From: Allobosea thiooxidans
Lineage (GTDB): Bacteria > Pseudomonadota > Alphaproteobacteria > Rhizobiales > Beijerinckiaceae
Direction of reading: 5' to 3'
NCBI RefSeq assembly: GCF_900168195.1
Contig: NZ_FUYX01000002.1
Coordinates: 441,501-505,500 of the forward strand
Length of the DNA stretch: 64,000 nt
The notes under the pieces are model-generated. The model was not told where the DNA came from. It was given only the letters and a program-made list of their open reading frames with translations, and did not search any database. A program made the position numbers and the translations under genes. Shown here one piece after another: positions 35,994 through 44,854 of this stretch. The stretch's first letter is position 1. Every line of letters begins with the position of its first letter.

Positions 35994-36161
35994 TGATATC
36001 GGTTAGTGACGCGCTGAATGGGCCGTTCTGCATAAGAAGGCTCTCAGCCGTCGGCGCATCGATCGCCTGCGCCGGCCGCGAGGGTCGGAAAGCATGGGGG
36101 AAACATGCCTCACGGGTTTCGGTCGACCGATCGTCACATTGCCAGGCCGGGAGCCGATACC

Positions 36162-36467
36162 ATGTCTGACCGTAAGGAGATGTCGCCCGGCAACGGCGTT
36201 CCCGGCCCGAGCTTCGACCGCCGGACCACGGATGCCGTCATCGCCGCGGTCGAGAACGAGATCGCCCTTCTCGACGCGGAGCTGGTAAAGGCGGGCAATG
36301 GCGGCAGGGAGGCCACGGCGCTGTCCGACAAGAAGGCGCGCCTCCAAGGCTTCCTCGCCGATTACGCGATGATCGCCAACGACTATCATGGTCGCCTGGC
36401 GCGCGGCGCGCAGCCGGTCTCCCGCTCGTTATGGAAGCAACTCCTCGACAGGCTGAAGCTCGGCTGA
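36162..36467 (+). CDS. Small hypothetical protein
   Basis: A 101-residue frame starting at ATG 36162. It is charged and mainly helical: TTDAVIAAVENEIALLDAEL and LSDKKARLQGFLADYAMIAN look like two amphipathic helices, with a basic C-terminus. No signal peptide or membrane segment. The same strand could start earlier at 36105. An antisense frame (36003-36389) overlaps it but looks like composition bias. No family recognised; context after the exopolysaccharide block says little. Confidence 0.5.
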   Translation: MSDRKEMSPGNGVPGPSFDRRTTDAVIAAVENEIALLDAELVKAGNGGREATALSDKKARLQGFLADYAMIANDYHGRLARGAQPVSRSLWKQLLDRLKLG

Positions 36468-36546
36468 CGGCAGCCTTCGGCGTCCAAGGCCGGGTCGCGT
36501 CGACGACCGCGCGCCGGGCCGGCGGGTAAGCCGGCGCCGGCCGAGA

Positions 36547-37887
36547 TCAGCTCGATGTCTGGATGTCTTCCCTGTGCACGAGCGAACGGCGCGAGGTTTC
36601 GGGGATCGTCAGCACGACGAGGAAGACCAGCACGGAGACCGCTGCCATGTAGATGGCAGGCGCGATCTTGCTGCCGGTCTGGAGGATGAGCCAGGTCCCG
36701 AGGAAGGGCGCGGTGCCTCCGAAGATCGTGTAGGCGAGGTTGTAGCTGATGGCCGAGGCGCTGAAGCGCGTGCGCGTCGGGAAGAGTTCGAGCAGGGCGA
36801 TGCCGACCGGTCCCCAGAACAGGCCGCAGCCGATGGCGAGCAAGCCCTGTCCGATGATCGCGGAGGCGAGCGTGCCCTGCGCGGCGATGAGATAGGCCGG
36901 AATGCACGCCAGCGCGTTGACGACGAGGCCGAGGATCAGGATCGGCTTGCGGCCATAGCGATCCGACAGGCCGCCGCCGACGATCATCATGACGAAGGCG
37001 AGGGACAAGGCGACGCTGTTCGAGATCAGCGCGGCGTTGGAACCGAGCCCGACCGTCGCCGTCAGATAGCTCACGAAATAGCCGGCCAGCGTGTAGAAGC
37101 CGAGGCTCGAGAAGGCGGCGAGCGCGAAGCTGTAGCCCATCTGCTTCTTCTGGTCGCGCATGGCCTCCGCGATCGGCGAGGTGGCGACGCGCTTCGCCGC
37201 CTGGGTGGCCTTGAAGGCTGGGGATTCGTCGACCTGGTGGCGGATGTAGAGGCCGATGAGCGCGAGCGGGCCGCCGATCAGGAACGGGATGCGCCAGCCC
37301 CAGGATGCGTAGGCGTCGGCGGTCAGGACATTGGTCAGCAGCAGCACGAGCAGCGCAGCCGCGATCGGAGGCAGGTTGGCGAAGGAATAGGTGAAGGCGA
37401 CATAGAGACCGCGCTTCTCGCCGGGGGCATGTTCGGCGACGAAGGAGTTGGAGCCGACGGTTTCGCCCGCGGCCGAAAGGCCCTGGATCAGCCGGCAGAT
37501 CACGAGCAGCACCGGCGCCATGATCCCGATCTGCGCATAGGTCGGCAGGAGGCCGATGGCGACCGTCGCCCCGCCCATCATCAGGATCACGAGGGAAAGG
37601 ACGCGCCGGCGCCCGATCCGGTCGCCGAGGCTGCCGAAGACGAAGCCGCCGAGGGGGCGCATGACGAAGCCGACGGCATAGATGGCGAATGTCGAGAGGA
37701 GCGCGGCCGTCGGATCCGAATTCGGGAAGAACAGGCGCGCGATGATCGCCGCCGAGTAGGCGTAGACGACGAAGTCATACCATTCGACGAACTGGCCGAG
37801 CGCGGCCGAGGTCAGCACCCGGCGCAGGCTGCTCTTCTCCGCAGCGGCGGAGGGAGCGCCGACAGCGGTGCTGGAGTGGGCAGTCAT
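36547..37887 (-). CDS. MFS transporter, metabolite:H+ symporter (MHS) type
   Basis: A 446-residue inner-membrane carrier with 12 predicted helices. The N-terminal ALGQFVEWYDFVVYAYSAAI is the MHS signature, and GSLGDRIGRRRVL is the loop 2-3 MFS motif. Members move small organic acids, betaines or shikimate with protons. GGAGGAAA before ATG 37887 sets the start. The next gene upstream on the same strand is a nitrilase-superfamily hydrolase, so the pair may import and hydrolyse an amide or nitrile. Confidence 0.92.
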   Translation of the reverse strand: MTAHSSTAVGAPSAAAEKSSLRRVLTSAALGQFVEWYDFVVYAYSAAIIARLFFPNSDPTAALLSTFAIYAVGFVMRPLGGFVFGSLGDRIGRRRVLSLVILMMGGATVAIGLLPTYAQIGIMAPVLLVICRLIQGLSAAGETVGSNSFVAEHAPGEKRGLYVAFTYSFANLPPIAAALLVLLLTNVLTADAYASWGWRIPFLIGGPLALIGLYIRHQVDESPAFKATQAAKRVATSPIAEAMRDQKKQMGYSFALAAFSSLGFYTLAGYFVSYLTATVGLGSNAALISNSVALSLAFVMMIVGGGLSDRYGRKPILILGLVVNALACIPAYLIAAQGTLASAIIGQGLLAIGCGLFWGPVGIALLELFPTRTRFSASAISYNLAYTIFGGTAPFLGTWLILQTGSKIAPAIYMAAVSVLVFLVVLTIPETSRRSLVHREDIQTSS

Positions 37888-37956
37888 CGGATTTCCTCCA
37901 TGCATTCTTCTTGTCCGGAACCGCCCACGCCGCCCTTGTGGTGGTGGGCTGATCCT

Positions 37957-38793
37957 TCAGGTCTTCTGGACGATCGCGTAGCGGCGGTGCTCCAGGCAGG
38001 GTAGGGTCCGACGCACCTCGAGCAGGCGCGCGCGGGAGATGCGGGCTATGGCGAGCCCCTGCTCGGCCGCGACGAGCGCGGTGGGCAGGCCGGCGGGATC
38101 GATGATCATGCTGTGCCCGACGGAGAGCGGCGGAGGCTGGCACGAGGCCGCGACGAAGCAGGTGTTCTCGATGGCGCGGGCCTGCAGCAGGGTCTGCCAA
38201 TGCAGTTCCTTGAGCGGACCGCTCACCCAGCCGGAGGCGACGAGCAGCACATCGGCGCCGCGGTCGACCAGCAGCCGCGACATTTCCGGGAAGCGGATAT
38301 CGTAGCAGTTCATCAAGCCGAAGCGCAGGCCGTCGAGCTCGAACAGCGTCAGCTCCCCGAAATCCGGCTGCAGCGGCGCCGTCTGGTTCTTCTCCGATTC
38401 GCGGTAATGGAACGCGTCGTAGAGATGCAGCTTCTCGTAGCGGCCGAGAACCGTGCCCTCCGGGCTCCAGGCCACCATGGTGTTGGTTGCGAGCCGGCCC
38501 TGGCCTTCGCCGTAGAGGCCCGCCACGATGGCGACGTCGTGCTCGATCGCCAGATCTCGCAGGGCGGCTTCGAAGCGGATGCCCTCGCTGCGGGCGACTG
38601 CGGCAATCGCCTCGGCGGAGGCGGTAAAGTCGAACATCGCCGCCTCGGGGAAGACGACGAGCCTGGCTCCGCGGGAGGCTGCTTCCGCAGTCAGGCGCGC
38701 GATCGCTTCCAGATTGGCGCCGATGTCGGGCCCGCCCACCATCTGGGCCACCGCAATGACGACATCGTTCGGATCCGGGCTGACAGGCGCCAT
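37957..38793 (-). CDS. Carbon-nitrogen hydrolase (nitrilase superfamily)
   Basis: A 278-residue cytoplasmic amidase-like enzyme. The catalytic triad is intact: Glu50 in VVFPEAAM, Lys121 in YEKLHLYD and Cys163 in NCYDIRFPE. CYDIRFPE and YEKLHLYDAF resemble omega-amidase/Nit-type members and aliphatic amidases more than true nitrilases. GAGGAAGAAC lies before the ATG at 38793; a longer frame reaches into the LysR gene. It lies upstream of the MFS gene (69 bp) and divergent from a LysR regulator, which probably controls both. Confidence 0.9.
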   Translation of the reverse strand: MAPVSPDPNDVVIAVAQMVGGPDIGANLEAIARLTAEAASRGARLVVFPEAAMFDFTASAEAIAAVARSEGIRFEAALRDLAIEHDVAIVAGLYGEGQGRLATNTMVAWSPEGTVLGRYEKLHLYDAFHYRESEKNQTAPLQPDFGELTLFELDGLRFGLMNCYDIRFPEMSRLLVDRGADVLLVASGWVSGPLKELHWQTLLQARAIENTCFVAASCQPPPLSVGHSMIIDPAGLPTALVAAEQGLAIARISRARLLEVRRTLPCLEHRRYAIVQKT

Positions 38794-38911
38794 GTTCTTC
38801 CTCGGCTGACCCTGCCTTTGCGCGGCAGGCACAATGCGGCGCAAGCGTCGCACCGTATTGGAAGCCGGATTTGACAGGGGCGGGCGCGTCCTGTCCAAGA
38901 TCAATTCTGTC

Positions 38912-39862
38912 ATGATTGATGCTGAATCGTTATCAGTCGGCCATCTGCCCGACCTGGCTCGCCTGCGGTATTTCCTCGCCGTCGCGGATTGCCTCAGCTT
39001 TCGGGAGGCCGCGCAGCGCCTGAACGTGGCGCAGCCGGCGATCAGCCGGGCGATCCGGCAACTGGAGCGCGAGCTCGGCTTCCCCGTGTTCGAACGGACG
39101 ACGCGGAAGGTCGTCCTGACCGAGGCGGGCGCGGCGCTGCGCAGCGGCAGCGCGGAAGCGCTGGAGCGCCTGGCGGTGGCCCTGCGCCACGCAGCCCAGG
39201 CTGCGGCCGGCGAAGCCGGCGAATTGTCGCTCGCCTATTCGGCCCAGGCCGTCCATGGGCCGATGGCCGAGATCGTGGTCGGCTTCCGCTCCGCCATGCC
39301 CAACGCCCGCATCCATCTCAACCTGATGTCGTCGCAGGAGCAGATTCCGGCGCTCGAAAGCGGCCGGCTCGATGTCGGCTTCCTGCTCTCGGCGGCATGC
39401 AAGTCGCCATTGTCCCACATCGTCGTCGCGCGGGAGCGCTTCGTCGTTCTCGTCTCGAAGCATGATCCTCTCGCGGGCCGGGCTTCGATCGCCCTGTCGG
39501 AGCTGTCGGAGCGCCCTTTCGTGATCGGCACGATGCGGCGCTGGCACAGCTTTCGTTCCCTGGTGAACCATGCCTGCCTGTCGGCGGGCTATCTGCCCAG
39601 AGTCGTCGAGGAAGCGGATGATGTGCCGCTGCTGCTGCAACTCGTCTCGCTGCGCAAGGGCGTGACCCTCTACGGGGCAGCGATCGGGCCGACGCTGCTG
39701 CCCGACATTGCGGCGGTTCCGGTCGCCGACGAGCATGCGACCTTCGACGTCAGCATTGCCTGGAACGCGGCCAGGGCCACGCCGCTGTTGAAGGCGTTCA
39801 TCGACTTCACGCGCAGCCACGCTGCGAAAGGCGATGCGGGAGCGGCGTCCCCGTCGCCGTGA
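38912..39862 (+). CDS. LysR family transcriptional regulator
   Basis: A 316-residue regulator. The N-terminal winged helix-turn-helix is LRYFLAVADCLSFREAAQRL followed by NVAQPAISRAIRQLERELG; the C-terminal substrate domain is two-lobed. The start at ATG 38912 fits the family; a longer frame from 38834 overlaps the divergent gene's promoter. Divergent from the nitrilase-type gene, with 118 bp between, the standard LysR control layout. Confidence 0.92.
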   Translation: MIDAESLSVGHLPDLARLRYFLAVADCLSFREAAQRLNVAQPAISRAIRQLERELGFPVFERTTRKVVLTEAGAALRSGSAEALERLAVALRHAAQAAAGEAGELSLAYSAQAVHGPMAEIVVGFRSAMPNARIHLNLMSSQEQIPALESGRLDVGFLLSAACKSPLSHIVVARERFVVLVSKHDPLAGRASIALSELSERPFVIGTMRRWHSFRSLVNHACLSAGYLPRVVEEADDVPLLLQLVSLRKGVTLYGAAIGPTLLPDIAAVPVADEHATFDVSIAWNAARATPLLKAFIDFTRSHAAKGDAGAASPSP

Positions 39863-39892
39863 CGATAGGGATGACGCGCAAGATAGATCGTT

Positions 39893-39908
39893 GCAGGGCT
39901 TCCCCTGC
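39893..39908. terminator. Hairpin between convergent LysR and FAD oxidoreductase genes
   Basis: GCAGGG (39893-39898) and CCCTGC (39903-39908) pair perfectly around CTTC, in the 52-bp convergent gap. No U-tract on either side. Confidence 0.35.
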
Positions 39909-39914
39909 CTCGGC

Positions 39915-41354
39915 TCACGCCGCAGCAGAATCCGCCGCCGGCGCGACATTCTGATTCATCCGAAAGAGGTTCGACGGATCGTAGCGTCGTTTCAGACCGG
40001 CGAGGCGGCTATAGCTGGCGCCGTAAGCCTCCTGGACGCGATCTCCCTCGTCGGCGGGCATGAAGTTGATATAGGCCGTGCCCGCGGAATGCGGCCTTGC
40101 GGCGTTGAAGAGGTCGCGGGCCCAGCGGATGCAGCTCTGGTCCATGCTCGGTTCGCGCCAGCGTGCGTGAACATTCATGACGAAATGGGAGGCGCGCTGC
40201 GGAAACGCCGTGGCGGCAGCGGGCACCCGGCCTGCCGCTCCGCCGACATGCGCGATGAAGATCTCGCATTCGGGCCCCGGCAGATGGCCGACCGCGCCCA
40301 CCAGGAGTTCGATCGCCGCATCCGAGAGATCGATGAAGTCGTGGCTCTTCCAGTAGTTGCGAGCGCCGGCCGCGAGGAGCGGGTCGAAAGCCTGTTGCCA
40401 TGCCGTGAACGGCGTCGGGCCGACCACGTCGGCGATCGGCGTTCCGATCGAGCGCAGCCGCTTCGTCGCCTTCTCGCCTTCGGCGATGTCCCCGCAATAG
40501 CACGTGGCCAGGACCAGCACTTCCTTGCCATGCCATTCCGCAGGGAGGAACGGCAAAGGCGGAGCCTTGCGCATTACGGCCCAGCAGGTCAGCTCGTCGG
40601 GGGAGCCTTCGAGCGCTGCGCGATATTCCTTAAGGACCTTCCCGGCCTCGCTGAACGGATGCACGACAAGCCCCGACAGGACTTGCGGACCGAGCTTCTG
40701 CAGCCGGAATTCGAACGCCGTCACCACCCCGAAATTGCCACCGCCGCCGCGCAGCGCCCAGAACAGATCGGGCTCCTGCGTCGCGCTGGCTCGCCTCAAC
40801 TCGCCGTCGGCCGTGACGATCTCGACCGACGACAGGTTGTCCAGGGTCAGGCCGAATTTCCGCGTGGTCCAGCCGAAGCCGCCGCCCAGGGTCAGCCCGG
40901 CGATACCGGTCGTCGAATTGATGCCGGTCGGCACCATCAATCCGAAAGCCTGTGTCGCTGCGTCGACATCGGCGAGCGTCGCGCCGGGCTCGACCCAGGC
41001 GCGCTGCGCCGCCGCCTCGACGCGGACCGCCTTCATCTGCGACAGATCGATCATCAGGCCGCCGTCGCAGACCGCGTTTCCGGCGATGCCGTGCCCGCCG
41101 CCGCGCACCGAGACGAGCAGCCCGTTGTCGCGCGCAAACCGGACCGCGGCCGCGACATCCGCGGCAGCCATGCACCGTATGATCAGCCCGGGCCGGCGAT
41201 CGATCATCCCGTTCCAGATCGCACGTGCGTCATCATAGGCTTCGTCGTTCGCATCGAGGATGCTGCCGCGGATTTGCGAGGCAAGCGCCTCGATGGCCGA
41301 GGGATCGATGGTCCGCCGTCCGGCTGCCAGTGTCGTGAGGCTGTGCGCAGGCAT
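39915..41354 (-). CDS. FAD-binding oxidoreductase, berberine-bridge/FAD_binding_4 type
   Basis: A 479-residue flavoprotein. SVRGGGHGIAG contains His88, the usual site of covalent FAD attachment. GATLADVDAATQAFGLMVPT and TTGIAGLTLGGGFGWTTRKF are the FAD-binding loops, and GGGGNFGVVTAFEF completes the domain. The C-terminal BBE segment ends YDPSNLFRMNQNV. No signal peptide. Relatives oxidise sugars, alcohols or alkaloids with O2; substrate here unknown. GGGAGG before ATG 41354 sets the start. Confidence 0.9.
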   Translation of the reverse strand: MPAHSLTTLAAGRRTIDPSAIEALASQIRGSILDANDEAYDDARAIWNGMIDRRPGLIIRCMAAADVAAAVRFARDNGLLVSVRGGGHGIAGNAVCDGGLMIDLSQMKAVRVEAAAQRAWVEPGATLADVDAATQAFGLMVPTGINSTTGIAGLTLGGGFGWTTRKFGLTLDNLSSVEIVTADGELRRASATQEPDLFWALRGGGGNFGVVTAFEFRLQKLGPQVLSGLVVHPFSEAGKVLKEYRAALEGSPDELTCWAVMRKAPPLPFLPAEWHGKEVLVLATCYCGDIAEGEKATKRLRSIGTPIADVVGPTPFTAWQQAFDPLLAAGARNYWKSHDFIDLSDAAIELLVGAVGHLPGPECEIFIAHVGGAAGRVPAAATAFPQRASHFVMNVHARWREPSMDQSCIRWARDLFNAARPHSAGTAYINFMPADEGDRVQEAYGASYSRLAGLKRRYDPSNLFRMNQNVAPAADSAAA

Positions 41355-41753
41355 GGTGGTTCCTCCCGAAGGCATGGTTGTGTGCCGCCCCCCGGCAGCC
41401 GGAAATCTGCGCCCGATCCTCGCCCCGCTCCGTGATGCGGATCACACAGGGACTTCCATGCGCTGAAAGCCCCCGCGACTTGTGCATCGGGCGCCGCGGA
41501 AACTTCGCCACGGCTTGTCCGGGTCGACGTGCGCGCTGACAGGAACCTGCCGGATCTGATATCGTGGAAAGGCGCGACCCCGGCCGGGCCGCGCGCGCCT
41601 TGCATGGCCTATGCCTCGCCCGGCTTGCCGGGCCATCCGGTTCCTTCACGCCCTGTTTCGGTTGCCATCGCCTGCAAGTGGAGTCCGAAACGGGGCGTCG
41701 CAAGCTTTCGATGCGTGTCATTGCCATCCGCACGTTCATTCGCGGCAGCGCAA
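41355..41753. promoter_or_regulatory. 399-bp divergent region with a CRP-like site
   Basis: The region between the FAD oxidoreductase and the ABC-like gene holds no convincing gene. CGTGA-TGCGGA-TCACA at 41431-41446 fits the CRP consensus TGTGA-N6-TCACA with one mismatch; it is 77 bp before the oxidoreductase start and 308 bp before the ABC-like start. The frame of the ABC-like gene stays open back to 41529 but without homology. No clear -35/-10 pair was assigned. Confidence 0.4.
41431..41446. promoter_or_regulatory. Candidate CRP binding site 1
   Basis: CGTGATGCGGATCACA matches TGTGA-N6-TCACA at 9 of 10 positions and shares the GCGGATCACA core with the site at 49282-49297 (GCCGGATCACA). One-mismatch matches are expected about twice per 64 kb by chance, so location and the nearby CRP-type protein carry the argument. 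Confidence 0.4.
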
Positions 41754-44700
41754 ATGGTCGGATTGTTCAGTTATATTTGGAAAAATAGCTGGCTTGAGCA
41801 GATAAAGATCATCTGCATTGCGCTATTGTCTTTGCCTTTCTACTATTTCTCGCTCGATCTGCCGCGATACATCATCGCCGACGCGCTGCAGGGGCGGGCA
41901 TTCGCGGGCGGGCAGGAGACGGCGAAGCTCTTTCACCTCACGCTGAACCTGCCGCAATCGCTGGGTGGTCCCCGGACGCTGTTCGACGGAATCTGGCTCG
42001 ACAGGCTGTCCTATCTCTTCGCGCTGTCGGGGCTCTTCCTGCTGTTCGTCCTGATCAACGGCGGGTTCAAATACCTCATCAACATGCGCAAGGGGGCCTT
42101 GGGCGAGCGCCTGCTGCAGCGCCTGCGCCTCGATCTGTTCTCGGCGGTGCTGCATTTCAAGCCGGAGGCGCTCCAGCGGATCAAGCCTTCCGAGGCGGCG
42201 ACGATCATCAAGGACGAGGTCGAGCCGGTCGGCGGTTTCGTCGGGGACGCCTTCGTTCAGCCGATCTTCCTAACCGGCCAGGCGCTGACCGCGCTCGTCT
42301 TCATCTTCGCCCAGAATCTCGCGCTTGGCCTGATCGCAGGGGGGATGATCCTGATCCAGGGGATCCTCATCCCCCGCCTGCGGCGGGAGCAGATCCGCCT
42401 GGCGCGGCAGCGCCAGATCGCTTCGCGGGCCTTCGCCGGAAAGATCGGCGAGGTGGTCGAAACCCTGGCGGAGGTCGCCAATCACGGCACGGCCGCGGTG
42501 GAGAAGGGCCTGATCGCGCAGCGGCTGGAGCTGCTCTTCGGCATTCGCTATCGGCTCTATGCGCGGAAATTCGCGGTCAAGGCGCTGAACAATCTGCTGG
42601 CGCAGATGACCCCGTTCCTGTTCTACGCCGTCGGTGGCTATTTCGCCCTCGCCGGCCGTCTCGACCTTGGCCAGCTGGTCGCTGTCATCGCGGCCTATCG
42701 CGATCTGCCGACGCCGGTGAAGGAATTGATCGACTGGGACCAGCAGCGGCTGGACGTCGAGGCCAAGTTCCAGCAGGTCGCCGAGCATTTTGGCCTGGAC
42801 GGCAATCCCGGAGCAGGCACGCCTGGCGGAGACGGCGATGCGGCCAGCCTGCCTGCCGCGGGCATGATCGTGGCGCAGGACCTGACCGTCACGAACCCGG
42901 CCGGGGAGCATGTTCTGGACCGGGTTTCGGCCTCGCTGCCGCTGCAACGGCATATCGCATTGTCGGGCGGAGCAAGCGAAGGCGCGGGCATTCTGGCGCA
43001 GGTCCTGGGCGGGGGCCTTCATGCCAGCAGCGGCCTCGTGACGATTGCCGGCCGGCCTCTCTCGGCGTTGTCGACGGGCATTCGCGGCAAGGAGATCGCC
43101 TATCTCGGCCCGGAGCCCGTCATTCTCGACGGGAGCCTGCGGGACAACATCCTCTACAGCCTGCGCAGGGCACCTGCGGACGCATCAGCTCCGGCCGGCT
43201 GGGCGATCGATTATCGCCGGGCGCAGGCAGACGGCGAGGCAGCACTCGACGTCAAGCTGATCGAGGCGCTGAGGATCGTCGGCCTCGCCGAAGCGGTCTT
43301 CCGCTTCGGACTTGCCGCCAGGCCGGGCTCCGAGATCCCGGGCGAGCTGGTGGCCCGCATTTCGGACATCCGTACCCTCATTCGCCGCAGGCTCGCCGAA
43401 CGCGGGGCCGAGGCCGCGATCGAGCCCTACGACCCCGCGCGCTACACGCGCAATGCGACGATCGGCGAGAACATCCTGTTCGGAGTCCCGACCGAGCCTG
43501 GATTGATCGGTGCGAAGCTCGCCGAAAATGCCCTGACCCGCGAGATTCTGGACGAGCTGGCCCTGACGGATGTGCTGTGCGGGATCGGGCGCCGCATCGC
43601 CGCGACGATGCTGGACATCTTCCGTGATCTCGCCCCCGGCCATGTTCTCTTCGAGCAGTATTCCTTCATCGCGGCCGAGGATTTCCAGCACTATCGCGAG
43701 GCGCTGGGGCGGATGGAGGCCGGAACGGGCAGCGAAGCCGATCGCATGCGACTGATCGGGCTGGCGTTTCTCTACAGCGAACCGCGGCATCGTCTCGGCT
43801 TGCTGGACGCGGCGGTCGAGGCCCGCCTTCTCGCGGCCCGTACCGCCTTTCGCGACCGCGCCTCCGCCGGGCTGGCGCACGCCATCGCCTTCTACGACCC
43901 GCAGCGCTACTGCGCCGCGGCCCCGCTGCGGGACAATCTCCTGTTCGGACTGGCGGCGCAGGGCACGGCCGACGAGGTTCTCCACGATACGCTGGCGGAG
44001 CTCGAGCTGGACGGTAACGTCTACCGGCTGGGCCTCGAGCGGCCTGCCGGTTATAGCGGGCGGCTGCTCTTCCCGGCCATGAAGGCGCAGATCGCGCTGG
44101 CGCGCTGCCTCATCAAGCAACCGCAACTGCTCATCCTCAATAATGCCTTCGGCGCGTTCAGCCAGAGCGAGGCGCGACAGATATTGACCCGCGTCCGGGC
44201 GGCGATGGCCGGGCGAAGCCTGATCGTCGCGGAGCGCGATCTCGCCGACGGCTTCGATCTTCACGTCAGGTTCGACGGGGCGAGGCTGGCGGCCCTGCGA
44301 TCCGTCGCGGAGGTCGCATCCGGCCAGGCCGAGCGGCCGGTCATCGAGGCCGGGGCTGAGGGGCCGGCGGCGACCGGCAGCGGCGAAATCCAGGCCTTGC
44401 GGCGCGTGCCGATCTTCAACGGGCTCGATGCCGCACGGCTGAGGCTCCTCGCCTTCACCGGCGAGCGCACGACCTTCGCCGAGGGCGAGGTATTGTTCCG
44501 GCGCGGGGACGAGGCGGACGCAGCCTATGTCCTGCTCTCGGGCACGGCCGATGTGGTGATCGCGATCGGCGAGGATGGCTCCGTCCGCGGATGGAGCGTC
44601 GCCGAGAATGCCATCATCGGCGAGATGGGCCTCGTTATGGACGATCCCCGCTCGGCCACTGTCGTCGCGACCTCCGATATCGTCGCCCTCAAGCTGCGCA

Positions 44701-44837
44701 AGGAGGTCTTCCTGGCCTTGCTCGCCGAGTTCCCGCAAATGGCGCTCTCGGTCACGCGGCTGATGATCAAGCGCCTGCGCGACAATGCGGCGGCGACGAG
44801 CCTGCCCAGCTCGGCCGGCGCTGCCCGAGACTTGTGA
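41754..44837 (+). CDS. ABC-exporter-like protein with degenerate ATPase and C-terminal cyclic-nucleotide-binding domain
   Basis: A 1027-residue protein. Residues 15-330 resemble an ABC exporter membrane domain with several hydrophobic segments. The ATPase part is damaged at every motif: the Walker A position reads SGGASEGAG (404-412) with no Lys-Ser/Thr, the Q-loop region reads YLGPEPVILDG (no Gln), and the Walker B position reads LLILNNAFG (792-800) in place of LLILDEPT. Between Q-loop and Walker B there are about 260 extra residues holding two copies of a YDPxRY...(E/D)N(I/L)LFG module (559-577 and 714-732). Residues about 880-1010 are a cNMP-binding domain with cassette GEMGLVMDDPRSATV. 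Probably a cAMP-sensing, non-hydrolysing membrane protein. Start at ATG 41754 by homology. Confidence 0.82.
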   Translation: MVGLFSYIWKNSWLEQIKIICIALLSLPFYYFSLDLPRYIIADALQGRAFAGGQETAKLFHLTLNLPQSLGGPRTLFDGIWLDRLSYLFALSGLFLLFVLINGGFKYLINMRKGALGERLLQRLRLDLFSAVLHFKPEALQRIKPSEAATIIKDEVEPVGGFVGDAFVQPIFLTGQALTALVFIFAQNLALGLIAGGMILIQGILIPRLRREQIRLARQRQIASRAFAGKIGEVVETLAEVANHGTAAVEKGLIAQRLELLFGIRYRLYARKFAVKALNNLLAQMTPFLFYAVGGYFALAGRLDLGQLVAVIAAYRDLPTPVKELIDWDQQRLDVEAKFQQVAEHFGLDGNPGAGTPGGDGDAASLPAAGMIVAQDLTVTNPAGEHVLDRVSASLPLQRHIALSGGASEGAGILAQVLGGGLHASSGLVTIAGRPLSALSTGIRGKEIAYLGPEPVILDGSLRDNILYSLRRAPADASAPAGWAIDYRRAQADGEAALDVKLIEALRIVGLAEAVFRFGLAARPGSEIPGELVARISDIRTLIRRRLAERGAEAAIEPYDPARYTRNATIGENILFGVPTEPGLIGAKLAENALTREILDELALTDVLCGIGRRIAATMLDIFRDLAPGHVLFEQYSFIAAEDFQHYREALGRMEAGTGSEADRMRLIGLAFLYSEPRHRLGLLDAAVEARLLAARTAFRDRASAGLAHAIAFYDPQRYCAAAPLRDNLLFGLAAQGTADEVLHDTLAELELDGNVYRLGLERPAGYSGRLLFPAMKAQIALARCLIKQPQLLILNNAFGAFSQSEARQILTRVRAAMAGRSLIVAERDLADGFDLHVRFDGARLAALRSVAEVASGQAERPVIEAGAEGPAATGSGEIQALRRVPIFNGLDAARLRLLAFTGERTTFAEGEVLFRRGDEADAAYVLLSGTADVVIAIGEDGSVRGWSVAENAIIGEMGLVMDDPRSATVVATSDIVALKLRKEVFLALLAEFPQMALSVTRLMIKRLRDNAAATSLPSSAGAARDL

Positions 44838-44854
44838 CGACTGCGGCGGGCCGC

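Noticed and set aside
36003..36389. 128-codon minus-strand frame over the small hypothetical gene
   Set aside because: Arg/Gly/Val-rich with no helical pattern; the plus-strand frame at 36162 has a more protein-like make-up, though neither is certain.
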